NCBI GenBank assembly: GCA_937880545.1
Contig: CALFKA010000304.1
Span: 1-25,864, forward strand
DNA length: 25,864 bases
Direction of reading: 5' to 3'
From: an uncultured Clostridia bacterium
Lineage (GTDB): Bacteria > Bacillota > Clostridia > Peptostreptococcales > Acidaminobacteraceae
Every line of letters starts with the position of its first letter. Position 1 is the first letter of the stretch. The position numbers and the translations under genes were made by a program. Positions 15,968 through 23,645 of this stretch are shown in pieces. Below the pieces are notes generated by a model that made no database searches, had not been told where the DNA came from, and saw nothing but the letters and a program-made list of their open reading frames with translations.

Positions 15968-16531
15968 TTATTCCTTCCCTTCAAGCAGCACCGACAGGAC
16001 ATCTTTTTCCAGTTCACTCCGACGAAAATCGAGAAGCTCAGAAAAATCAAAGTTGAATCTCGCAGGACCCGTGTCTACCACGAAGCCGCTCTCGAGATCC
16101 TCCCCCGCTTCTACCTTCACTCCAAGATGCATCTGCCGGACTTTCTCCAGCCGAACAGGGGGCACCAAAAGGACCGCTTCCGGCCCACAGTCGAGCCTTC
16201 CAAGGGTCTTCTGAAGAAACTGCGCATAGTCGTCTTCGCTCAGATCCCGCAGGGATGCCCCGGCCGCCTCAAAGGCGCGGTCGAGGAGTTCTTGGCGTGC
16301 TTTGAGCTGCATGTCGCGACTCTCCAGCATCGCTCCGCTTACCAGCCTCTCTCCCATCGCAGTAGCCGCTCGCTCAGCTCGGGAGAATTCCCTCTCCTGC
16401 TCAGCCTGCGACTCTTTCCGATGCGCCAGGAGTTGATGGCTCGTCTCATCCTTCGCTTCTTTCACCAGCGCTTCTGCCTGTTCCGCTGCCTCGGATAAAA
16501 TTTTTTCCGTAATCTTTTCAATCGTAGACAA
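15968..16531 (-). CDS. ntpE: V-type ATPase subunit E (peripheral stalk)
   Basis: This peripheral-stalk subunit pairs with the G-type coiled coil and has 187 residues. The N-terminal two thirds is a long helix rich in Glu, Ala, Lys and Arg. The C-terminal part (about 105-187) forms the globular head that contacts subunit B. Translation begins at TTG (16531), six bases after AGGAG; no ATG or GTG fits better. It lies 15 bases after the proteolipid gene and two bases before subunit C. Confidence 0.9.
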   Translation of the reverse strand: MSTIEKITEKILSEAAEQAEALVKEAKDETSHQLLAHRKESQAEQEREFSRAERAATAMGERLVSGAMLESRDMQLKARQELLDRAFEAAGASLRDLSEDDYAQFLQKTLGRLDCGPEAVLLVPPVRLEKVRQMHLGVKVEAGEDLESGFVVDTGPARFNFDFSELLDFRRSELEKDVLSVLLEGKE

Positions 16532-16546
16532 GATAATCTCCTGACA

Positions 16547-17020
16547 TCAGGCGCGCAGAATCAGAATGAGCGAGATGACGAATGACAAAATGGCGTACGT
16601 CTCGACCATGACGGCGTAGATAATTCCTTTCGTCTGGTGTTCTTCGTTCTTTGCAAGAATATTGAGTCCGGCAATCGATACCTTCGCCTGCTCAATGGCA
16701 CTAAAAAGACCTACAAAGGCGATCGGCAGACAGGACACAAAAATATACAATCCTTTTTGCAGGATCATGCCTGTATCGAGTCCCAGCATGACGACCAGAC
16801 CAATGGCAAATCCGTAGAGACCCTGTGTGCCCGGAAGCAGCTGCAGGACCAGGGATTTACCGAACTTTTCCGGCTCTTCAATGATGATGCCGGCGGCGGC
16901 CTGTCCGGCGATTCCGACGCCGATGGCGGAGCCGATCCCGGCCATCAGTACTGCCAGACTTGCGCCCAGTCCTGCTAAGACAACACCTCCGTAGTTAATA
17001 AAGAACTCTGTCAATGTCAT
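16547..17020 (-). CDS. ntpK: V-type ATPase subunit K (rotor-ring proteolipid), Na+-type
   Basis: This is the ion-carrying ring subunit, 157 residues with four membrane spans as two hairpins, as in Enterococcus hirae NtpK. Sodium ligands known from NtpK are present one position on: Leu62, Thr65 and Gln66 in LLPGTQGLYGF, Gln111 in AIEQAK, and Glu140 in VMVETYAILSF. The set of Glu with two Gln and Thr argues for Na+ rather than H+ as the coupling ion. AGGAGG lies five bases before the ATG, the strongest ribosome-binding site in the operon, in keeping with the high copy number of the ring subunit. Confidence 0.95.
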   Translation of the reverse strand: MTLTEFFINYGGVVLAGLGASLAVLMAGIGSAIGVGIAGQAAAGIIIEEPEKFGKSLVLQLLPGTQGLYGFAIGLVVMLGLDTGMILQKGLYIFVSCLPIAFVGLFSAIEQAKVSIAGLNILAKNEEHQTKGIIYAVMVETYAILSFVISLILILRA

Positions 17021-17029
17021 TTTTTCCTC

Positions 17030-18985
17030 CTAGTGGTTTTCTGGAAATTGGGAATATTTCGGCTCTTTTACGAACGGACGGAAAGGAATCCCGCCGCCTT
17101 CATAGAATTTGCCAAAGAACTCAACATACGTCAGACGCGACGTATGCACATAGGCCGACAACATACTAAGGAATACATTAAAGAGATGGAAGACGACAAA
17201 CACCACCGCTCCGGCAACAAGTCCGATGATTCCCGCGCCGGCGAGCATCCGCACGATGAGGTTGACGGCCAGACCGATAAAGCCGCCCGCCAGACCCAGT
17301 GCCATGAGTCTTGAGTAGGAGACGAAGTCCCCAACATAGCCGGTGATGTTGTAGAGGGAGTAGACTCCCATCGCAAGCTTTCCGCCAAAGCTGCCGGCCT
17401 CTCTTCCACCGGTCAGCACAATACCCACCATCCCCGCAATCATCACCCATTTCGAAATAGTGGCGACAAGGGGTGGCAGTCCCATCAGAGCCCCAATGCC
17501 AAAGACACTGGCGCCGATGACAGCCATATACCAAAAGAGAACGTCAAAAATTGCCCCCTGCCAGTCGCCCTGCCTGAGAAGCATGTAGCCGTTTAATCCC
17601 AGGCCGAAGAACAAGTGCACCGCACCGAAAGCGATGGACAGGACGAGCATCGGGATAAAGTCTTTCTGCGTATCAAACAATGCGGGCAGAGGGACCAGGT
17701 CTCCAAAGAAGGAGCCATATACAAAGCCCCAGATGATCATAGATACGGAAAGGTAGCTGAAGAAGCGGACAAATTTTCTCATGGAGGGCTGCAGTTTAAA
17801 GAATTTCAACACAATCAGTGTGGCGACCAGCACGATCGCGCCATATGCAATATCTGCCGCCATCATGCCAAAGAACACCCAGTAAAACGGCGCAAAGAAA
17901 GGCGTCGGATCGATTTCCCCATACGTGGGCAGGGTGTACATGGAGGTGATGCTCGCAAAGCTGTCGACAAATTTGTTGTTTTTAAGGGCGATCGGCACTT
18001 GTGGATCTTCCACCGTGGCATCTTCCATCTCCAGGTGATACCCTTCGGGAAGTGTCTCATCGAGAATTTTTCTGAATGCCTCTTCTTTTTCTGCCGGGAC
18101 ATAGCCCCGAATCCACTCGACCTTTTCTGTCCTCAAAAACTGTCGGGCTGCATCAAGCTTCAGTTGAAGATTTGATTCAAAGTCATAGGCCGCTTCATAG
18201 TACGGGAGATTGTTGGCCATCGGAGCGATCTGAGCCAGTGTCTCATCCGCCTCCGCCTTCAGGCGTTCAATCTCCGCCCGGGACTCTTCCTGTAGAGCCG
18301 GGACCGTCGTCCCTTTGGGAAAGCTCACTTCAGAAAACCCGTAGCGGCGCAATGTGTCGCGGAAGGCTTCCCTTTCTGTCTTGTGGGAGCCAAAGAGATA
18401 GTAGTACGTGTGTCCCACTTCGTTGATGCGATCGATAAAACTCAGTTCAAACTCGCCGATCGCTTCTTCCATGGCACCTGCCAGCTTTCTGGGCACCGCG
18501 CCCAAAAACATATCGACGGCATCACCGGAAGAAAGGTCATCGAGCGCAACGTTCAGATGTTCCCAGGGTGTCCGGTCGCGGATCTTCTCTTCCAGAGCGT
18601 GAATCCTGGACTCGAGATCTTCGTTTTTTCTGGAAAGCGCACTCAAGCGCTCAAAATCTGCCCGGTAGTCCACCGACTGGGCTTTTTCCTCCAGTTCCGA
18701 GAGAGTCAGGGTATCAAGACCCTCCTTCATGGCCTTGAGCCCCTTGGGTCGTGTGTCATATGGGGAGAGAATGCGGTGCATCCAGCGCAAATTGCCCAGA
18801 AGAGACTCTTTCTCCTCCAGGGCGGTCATATCCAACGCCTGATGCAGTTGTACTTCCTCCGACTGTTCTTCCTGACGCAAGTCATAAAAATGGACGTCGC
18901 GGAAGAGCTGGAGGGCCCTATGTAGCCTGGGAGCGCTCTGAGCAAAGCTGAACAGCTCGAAGCGCTTCATCTTTACGATAGCCAT
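17030..18985 (-). CDS. ntpI: V-type ATPase subunit I (a-type stator)
   Basis: This is the membrane stator that provides the ion half-channels, 651 residues. The N-terminal half (about 1-345) is cytoplasmic and largely coiled-coil. The C-terminal half has about eight spans, beginning near PTPFFAPFYWVFFGMM. SYSRLMALGLAGG contains an arginine (about residue 559) in the position of the essential arginine that faces the proteolipid glutamate. FHLFNVFLSMLSAYVHTSRL and EGGGIPFRPF close the protein as in other members. The ATG directly follows the TAG of the G-type subunit with no spacing. Confidence 0.95.
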   Translation of the reverse strand: MAIVKMKRFELFSFAQSAPRLHRALQLFRDVHFYDLRQEEQSEEVQLHQALDMTALEEKESLLGNLRWMHRILSPYDTRPKGLKAMKEGLDTLTLSELEEKAQSVDYRADFERLSALSRKNEDLESRIHALEEKIRDRTPWEHLNVALDDLSSGDAVDMFLGAVPRKLAGAMEEAIGEFELSFIDRINEVGHTYYYLFGSHKTEREAFRDTLRRYGFSEVSFPKGTTVPALQEESRAEIERLKAEADETLAQIAPMANNLPYYEAAYDFESNLQLKLDAARQFLRTEKVEWIRGYVPAEKEEAFRKILDETLPEGYHLEMEDATVEDPQVPIALKNNKFVDSFASITSMYTLPTYGEIDPTPFFAPFYWVFFGMMAADIAYGAIVLVATLIVLKFFKLQPSMRKFVRFFSYLSVSMIIWGFVYGSFFGDLVPLPALFDTQKDFIPMLVLSIAFGAVHLFFGLGLNGYMLLRQGDWQGAIFDVLFWYMAVIGASVFGIGALMGLPPLVATISKWVMIAGMVGIVLTGGREAGSFGGKLAMGVYSLYNITGYVGDFVSYSRLMALGLAGGFIGLAVNLIVRMLAGAGIIGLVAGAVVFVVFHLFNVFLSMLSAYVHTSRLTYVEFFGKFYEGGGIPFRPFVKEPKYSQFPENH

Positions 18986-19297
18986 CTACTCTAGGATCCT
19001 CTCGCGGATAAATGTCACGGCTTCCTCCATTTTTTCAGGGGAAACGCGAAGCATTGCCTCCGCTTTTCGTCTTGCTTCCTCAAGGATGGGAGCTGACCTG
19101 CGCCTGGCGGCGTCCCTGGCTTCCTGCTCCCTGAGTTCGATCTCCTGACGGGTCTTTTCCTTCATCGAGGCCGTCAACTCTTCGACCTGCCTGCCTGCGC
19201 TTTCACGCAGTTCCGCAGCCTCTTTTTTCGCTTGTTCGACGATGGCTCTGGCTTTTTCTTCTGCCTCTGTAATGGCCAGCACCGACGGATGGGACAT
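18986..19297 (-). CDS. V-type ATPase G-type peripheral-stalk subunit
   Basis: This 103-residue, almost entirely charged coiled-coil protein (repeats of Glu, Lys, Arg and Ala from about 10 to 85) is in the first position of the ATPase operon, directly before subunit I. That is where the stalk subunit (NtpF in Enterococcus, also called AtpH or G) is found. It would dimerise with subunit E to form the peripheral stalk. AGGAGG lies five bases before the ATG. Such coiled coils are poorly conserved, so the call relies on composition, length and position. Confidence 0.85.
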   Translation of the reverse strand: MSHPSVLAITEAEEKARAIVEQAKKEAAELRESAGRQVEELTASMKEKTRQEIELREQEARDAARRRSAPILEEARRKAEAMLRVSPEKMEEAVTFIRERILE

Positions 19298-19306
19298 AGA
19301 GACCTC

Positions 19307-19732
19307 CTATCGTTCGATTTTCTCCACTCGACGGGCGTGACGTCCGCCTTCGAATTCCGTGGACAGGAATGCATCGACAATACTTTCGGCAACTCCGATC
19401 CCCACGACTCTTCCCCCCATACAGAGGATATTGGCGTTGTTGTGGGCTCTGGACATGCGTGCACTGAACTCGTTTTCGCACAGTGCGGCACGGATACCGC
19501 GGTGGCGGTTGGCAGCTATGCTGATGCCGATGCCGGTCCCGCAGATCAAAATTCCAAGAATCCCCTGTTCGAGGACCGCTTCGGAAACCTTCTTTGCAAA
19601 GTCCGGGTAATCGACACTCTCTAGCGAGTACGCACCTTGATCTTCTACTTCCACTCCCTTTTCAAGGAGATACTTCCTGACATGTTCTTTCAGTTCAAAT
19701 CCGGCATGGTCACTTCCCATGACAATCTTCAT
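19307..19732 (-). CDS. rpiB: Ribose-5-phosphate isomerase B
   Basis: This enzyme interconverts ribose 5-phosphate and ribulose 5-phosphate in the pentose phosphate pathway. It has 141 residues, the usual RpiB length. Motifs are GSDHAGFELK (6-15), DYPDFA, ICGTGIGIS with active-site Cys64, SRAHNNANILCMGGR with His97, and GGRHARRV near the C-terminus. The ATG overlaps the stop of the threonylcarbamoyl-AMP synthase gene (ATGA) with GGAGG upstream. The V-ATPase G gene starts nine bases after its stop. An allose or galactose 6-phosphate isomerase role is possible for this family but less likely for a lone gene. Confidence 0.94.
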   Translation of the reverse strand: MKIVMGSDHAGFELKEHVRKYLLEKGVEVEDQGAYSLESVDYPDFAKKVSEAVLEQGILGILICGTGIGISIAANRHRGIRAALCENEFSARMSRAHNNANILCMGGRVVGIGVAESIVDAFLSTEFEGGRHARRVEKIER

Positions 19733-20745
19733 ACTTCCTCCAGTGTCAAAATGTTTCCCTGTGCAGCCCGCAATACGCGGTCCATCAGAGCCTCACCAAT
19801 TCCCTCGGAAGAAAATTCAGCGATGTAGACCTCCTCCATGCCCGCTCTGTCGGCATCGCGAAGGAGGGCGTAGAGCCTGGCGGCAGCCTCTTCCGGATGT
19901 CCCTCCGGTAAAAAAGCGATCGTATGCACGTGGTCAAAGTCTATGTTCAGATCCGACGGAAGGAGAAAACAACTCGTCGGAGAAGCCGAGGCGATAAAGG
20001 ACAAGAGCGCACGTTCACTCCCACGCAGCAGCGTCACCCGCGCATCAGGCGCATAGTGGCGATGGCGAAGTCCCGGAGATGGAGCTTTTTGCGGATCCCC
20101 CAGGTAGCGCTGAGCGCCGGGGAGAAATGTTCTGATTTCTTCCAGTGTAACCGCCCCCGGTCGCAGCACCAGAGGGTTCTCTCCACTTAAGTCAAGAACT
20201 GTGGATTCAAGACCCACCATGCAGTCTCCCCCCAACAAAATGCCATCTACCTTTCCCACCATCTCAAGGACATCGATCTCCCGGGTGGGAGAAGGACGAC
20301 CCGAAGGATTGGCGCTGGGAGCGGCAATGGGCAGACCCACGGCTTCGATAAGTTGATGAGCCAGCGCATGCGAGGGACACCTTACGGCGACACTCGAAAG
20401 ACCCGCGCTGATCAGTGAAGAAATATGGTCTTGTTTTTTCAGAACCAGGCTGAGAGGTCCCGGCCAAAACGCCTTCATCAACTCCCACGCCTCCCGAGGA
20501 ATATCACAGGCGATGTTCTCTACCCATGAAGCATCTGCCACATGGAGGATGAGCGGGTTGTCAGACGGGCGTCCCTTGGCTTCAAAAATCTTCCGGAGCG
20601 CTTCATCACTGTCGTAACGGGCCCCGAGACCATACACTGTTTCTGTTGGGAAAATCAGCGTGTCACCACGCAGGAGTATGTCTGCAGCATCCCGGAGTTC
20701 ATCTTCTCTCAGGATTTTTGTCTTGTGAATATCCGTTTTCTTCAT
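19729..20745 (-). CDS. L-threonylcarbamoyladenylate synthase (Sua5 type)
   Basis: This enzyme makes threonylcarbamoyl-AMP from Thr, bicarbonate and ATP for the t6A37 modification of ANN-decoding tRNAs. It has 338 residues, the long Sua5/YwlC form with a YrdC domain (about 13-205) joined to a Sua5 C-terminal domain (about 220-338). Conserved parts include FPTETVYGLGA, KGRPSDNPLILHV, WPGPLSLVL and APSANPSGRPSPT. The ATG at 20745 has no recognisable ribosome-binding site, and no better in-frame start follows. The gene opens the co-directional run that leads into rpiB and the V-ATPase. Confidence 0.94.
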   Translation of the reverse strand: MKKTDIHKTKILREDELRDAADILLRGDTLIFPTETVYGLGARYDSDEALRKIFEAKGRPSDNPLILHVADASWVENIACDIPREAWELMKAFWPGPLSLVLKKQDHISSLISAGLSSVAVRCPSHALAHQLIEAVGLPIAAPSANPSGRPSPTREIDVLEMVGKVDGILLGGDCMVGLESTVLDLSGENPLVLRPGAVTLEEIRTFLPGAQRYLGDPQKAPSPGLRHRHYAPDARVTLLRGSERALLSFIASASPTSCFLLPSDLNIDFDHVHTIAFLPEGHPEEAAARLYALLRDADRAGMEEVYIAEFSSEGIGEALMDRVLRAAQGNILTLEEV

Positions 20746-20752
20746 ATTTGTG

Positions 20753-20818
20753 AGTATACCCGAGCGATGAAGATAACCATCATTCTTGCAATCTTTTTCA
20801 AATCTATTAATAATTATA
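20753..20818 (-). promoter_or_regulatory. Candidate promoter elements for the tsaC/rpiB/V-ATPase run
   Basis: On the minus strand there is TATACT at 20753-20758, only seven bases before the start codon, and a perfect TATAAT at 20813-20818. Another TATAAT lies at 20844-20849. None has a clear -35 at 16-18 bases. The gap from 20746 to 20928 is AT-rich and holds no gene, so the promoter of the downstream run is expected here. The exact site is unresolved. Confidence 0.35.
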
Positions 20819-20928
20819 ACACACCTAACCTATGTGAATTAGCATTATATTTGCCTCTTTTTGACATTGAATCACCATCATCACTCATCCATCATTCACA
20901 TCGTATCATCCTTGAGATAAAGATAGAT

Positions 20929-20957
20929 AAAAAAGGAAACAGCCTCTGCTGTTTTCC
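20929..20957 (-). terminator. Intrinsic terminator after the peptide ABC transporter operon
   Basis: Bases 20935-20943 pair with 20948-20957 (nine pairs, one bulged base) around a four-base loop. Six T follow on the minus strand (20929-20934). It lies 27 bases after the stop of the last ATPase gene and insulates the next run. Confidence 0.85.
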
Positions 20958-20983
20958 TGTTTATCGTGTACGTTTTGACGAAC

Positions 20984-21886
20984 TTATAAGGAAGCATGAC
21001 TTCTTCCTTCACAAAGCACAAAGTGCTCTGCATCTACCTGATAGAGTCCCTGGTGTGCTGAGCATATAGCCTTGTACTTGGTGCTGTCGATGCGCCGATG
21101 CTCTTTTTCATCGAGGGCAGGCACGGAGGCCATCAGCGTCTGTGTATAGGGATGAAGCGGCTTATTGACGATCGTGTCAGCGGAGGCAAGTTCCACCATC
21201 CGGCCGTTTTTTAGCACGCCGATCCGGTCACTCATATATTCCACTACCTGAAGGTCATGGGAGATGAATAGATAGGACGCCGCAAACTGTTTCTGCAGGT
21301 CGCGAAGGAGGTTGAGAATCTGCGCCTGGACGGATACGTCAAGTGACGATACCGGCTCATCCAAGATGATAAGCTTTGGGCGCAGAATCAGTGCCATGAG
21401 AATCACCACCCGCTGCCGCTGCCCGCCGGAAAGCTCATGCGGATAACGCCGTAGATAGGACTTGTCCATCCCGACGATCTCGAGCATGCGGATGACTTCT
21501 TTCTTGCGTGAGTCTTTCGTGCCGATGCCGTGGACCCGAAGGGGCTCTTCGAGCTGCCAGCCAATGCGCTTGACAGGGTTCAAAGAGGCATAGGGGTTCT
21601 GGAAGACCATCTGGATCTCTCGCTCAATCTCGCGGGCTTTGGTTTTGTCTCGAAGCTCGATGCCATCGAGGAAGGCTTCCCCTGAGGTAGGTCGCAGAAT
21701 CCCCGCTATCATATGCGCGATCGTCGTTTTTCCTGAGCCACTCTCCCCGACGAGCCCAAAGGTCTCGCCTTCTGCGATGTGAAACTCCACAGGGTGAACA
21801 GCCGTAAAATAACTCGTCTTTTCAAATGGCGAACGCTTGTTCTTGCGATATACTTTGCTCAGTCCTTTTACTTCGAGAAGGTTCAT
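20984..21886 (-). CDS. Peptide ABC transporter ATP-binding protein (OppF/DppF-like)
   Basis: This is the second ATPase of an importer for peptides or related solutes, 300 residues. Walker A is GESGSGKT (47-54), with Q-loop VFQNPYASLNP, signature LSGGQ (152-156), Walker B LIILDE (172-177) and switch His210. The frame is open to 21967, but the typical start MNLLEVKGLSKVY at 21886 overlaps the TGA of the preceding ATPase (ATGA) with GGAGG ten bases upstream. The C-terminus after HPYTQTLMASVPALDE is short and lacks the usual Cys-rich GCxFHxRC segment, ending instead with HFVLCEGRSHASL. Confidence 0.92.
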   Translation of the reverse strand: MNLLEVKGLSKVYRKNKRSPFEKTSYFTAVHPVEFHIAEGETFGLVGESGSGKTTIAHMIAGILRPTSGEAFLDGIELRDKTKAREIEREIQMVFQNPYASLNPVKRIGWQLEEPLRVHGIGTKDSRKKEVIRMLEIVGMDKSYLRRYPHELSGGQRQRVVILMALILRPKLIILDEPVSSLDVSVQAQILNLLRDLQKQFAASYLFISHDLQVVEYMSDRIGVLKNGRMVELASADTIVNKPLHPYTQTLMASVPALDEKEHRRIDSTKYKAICSAHQGLYQVDAEHFVLCEGRSHASL

Positions 21887-22848
21887 CTTTCTTCGTCCTC
21901 CACAGGATAAAAACAGCGGAGTTTGCACTCTCCCGATTCCGTAAGAGGCGGCAATTCCCTGCGACATCTCTCTTGCGCTTTAAAGCAGCGCGTATGAAAA
22001 GGGCAACCCGACGGACGCTCATCAAGTGACGGCACGCGGCCCGGAATCGTATATAGTGGCTGGTTTTTGACCTTTGGTCTGGGAATGCTCTTAAGTAGGC
22101 CCAGAGTATAGGGATTCATCGGTCGTTTGATCAATTGGTCGACGGGACCTGCTTCCATGATGTAGCCAAGATAGAGCACCATGACCTGCTTGCAGATATC
22201 TCTGATCACGGCAAAGTCATGGGAAATAAACAATATAGCCGTACCGTACTGCGTATTGAGCCGCTTCATGAGCCGCAGAATCTGTGCCTGCACCGTGACA
22301 TCCAGAGCTGTCGTCGGTTCGTCGGCGATCAGAAGACCCGGGCGCAAAATCATCGCCATGGCGATCAGGATACGCTGCAGCATACCGCCTGATAGTTCAT
22401 ACGGCAGTTGATGATATAGTTCCTCCGCACGGGGCAGTCCCACTTCTTTCATGATGGCGATGACCTTGCCCATCCGATCCGTTTCCTCGGAGTGGGTCTC
22501 TAACACCTCTTCAATCTGCCTCCCGACCGGAAGCAAGGGGTTGAGCGCACTCATCGGCTCCTGAAAGATCATCGACATGGAGCGACCCCGGATCTTGCGA
22601 AAGTCTTTCTCATCAAGAGCGAGAAGGTTCTGTCCGTCATACTCGAGCTTCTGCGCTTCGATCTTCGTGCTGGGACTTGTCAGTCCCATAATAGAAAGAG
22701 AGGTGACACTCTTGCCGGAACCGCTCTCTCCGACGATGCCGAGAATGTCTCCCGGCTCCATGGTGAAGTTCAGCTCGCTCACAGCGACCTGTGTCTTCTT
22801 CCCTTCAGGAAAACTGATGCGTAAATCTCTGACTTCGAGCAAACTCAT
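21883..22848 (-). CDS. Peptide ABC transporter ATP-binding protein (OppD/DppD-like)
   Basis: This is the first ATPase of the importer, 321 residues. Walker A is GESGSGKS (40-47), with Q-loop IFQEPMSALNP, signature LSGGM (152-156), Walker B LLIADE (172-177) and switch His210. After NPYTLGLLKSIPRP comes the family C-terminal domain with the cysteine cluster GCPFHTRC, ERC and ECKLRC. In some OppD proteins this cluster is reported to hold an iron-sulfur cluster. AAGGA is six bases before the ATG, which overlaps the stop of the DppC-like permease gene. The LSGGMLQR form is also seen in nickel importers, so the substrate is open. Confidence 0.94.
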   Translation of the reverse strand: MSLLEVRDLRISFPEGKKTQVAVSELNFTMEPGDILGIVGESGSGKSVTSLSIMGLTSPSTKIEAQKLEYDGQNLLALDEKDFRKIRGRSMSMIFQEPMSALNPLLPVGRQIEEVLETHSEETDRMGKVIAIMKEVGLPRAEELYHQLPYELSGGMLQRILIAMAMILRPGLLIADEPTTALDVTVQAQILRLMKRLNTQYGTAILFISHDFAVIRDICKQVMVLYLGYIMEAGPVDQLIKRPMNPYTLGLLKSIPRPKVKNQPLYTIPGRVPSLDERPSGCPFHTRCFKAQERCRRELPPLTESGECKLRCFYPVEDEER

Positions 22849-23645
22849 TTGACATCCTTTATATCGCGTATGCCGTCACCGAGCAAGTTAAACCCAAGTA
22901 CTGTCAGAGTGATCATCAGCCCCGGCGCCAGTGCATAGTGCGGTGCGCTGAGAAAAGAATTCTGAGAGTCCTTGAGCATCCTCCCCCAGCTCGGATCCGG
23001 CGGTTGAACACCAAGACCCAGGTAGCTGAGTCCCGCTTCGGCAAGAATGGCCGTCGCAAAGCCCATGGAGGCTGCCACAATAAGTGGGGAGATGATGTTG
23101 GGGAGAATGTGCACAAACATAATCCGAATCTTTGGCACCCCGACACTGCGAGCCATATCGATGTAGGGTTCCTGCTTCACCTGCATGAAACCGCTTCGGG
23201 TAATGCGGGCAAATTTCGGGATGGCCATGATGCCAAGCGCCACCGTGGCATTGAAGATGCCAAAGCCAAATACCGCGACATACATCAAGGCAAAGAGAAT
23301 TCCCGGAAAACTCATCATCGCATCCATGAGCCGCATAATGATCTCATCCGCCCACTTGCCGGCAAAACCTGCGACGGAACCGAGGAGCACCCCAAAGACG
23401 AGCCCGATCGCAACACTGATGAAGCCGACAAGAAAAACGGTCTGCGAGCCGACCATGATGCGGCTGAAAACGTCTCGGCCTAAGTTATCCGTTCCGAAAA
23501 GGAAGGTGCTTGAAGGAGGCTGGTACTTCGCTGCGACCTCCTGATTTGTCCCATAGGGCGTATAGAAGAAACTGACCAGGCACATCAGAAGGAGCAGAAG
23601 CACCAATACCAAACCGATCCGCAGTTCCCAGGAGACTCTTTTCAT
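22845..23645 (-). CDS. Peptide ABC transporter permease (OppC/DppC-like)
   Basis: This is an inner-membrane permease, 266 residues. An N-terminal span (about 10-29) and the DppC-type segment LFGTDNLGRDVFSRIMVGS precede the transport domain. The EAA-type loop and family end motif are visible as EAGLSYLGLGVQPPDPSWG near residues 207-225. It pairs with the DppB-like permease, whose gene stop overlaps this start by four bases. GGAGG lies seven bases before the ATG. Confidence 0.94.
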   Translation of the reverse strand: MKRVSWELRIGLVLVLLLLLMCLVSFFYTPYGTNQEVAAKYQPPSSTFLFGTDNLGRDVFSRIMVGSQTVFLVGFISVAIGLVFGVLLGSVAGFAGKWADEIIMRLMDAMMSFPGILFALMYVAVFGFGIFNATVALGIMAIPKFARITRSGFMQVKQEPYIDMARSVGVPKIRIMFVHILPNIISPLIVAASMGFATAILAEAGLSYLGLGVQPPDPSWGRMLKDSQNSFLSAPHYALAPGLMITLTVLGFNLLGDGIRDIKDVK

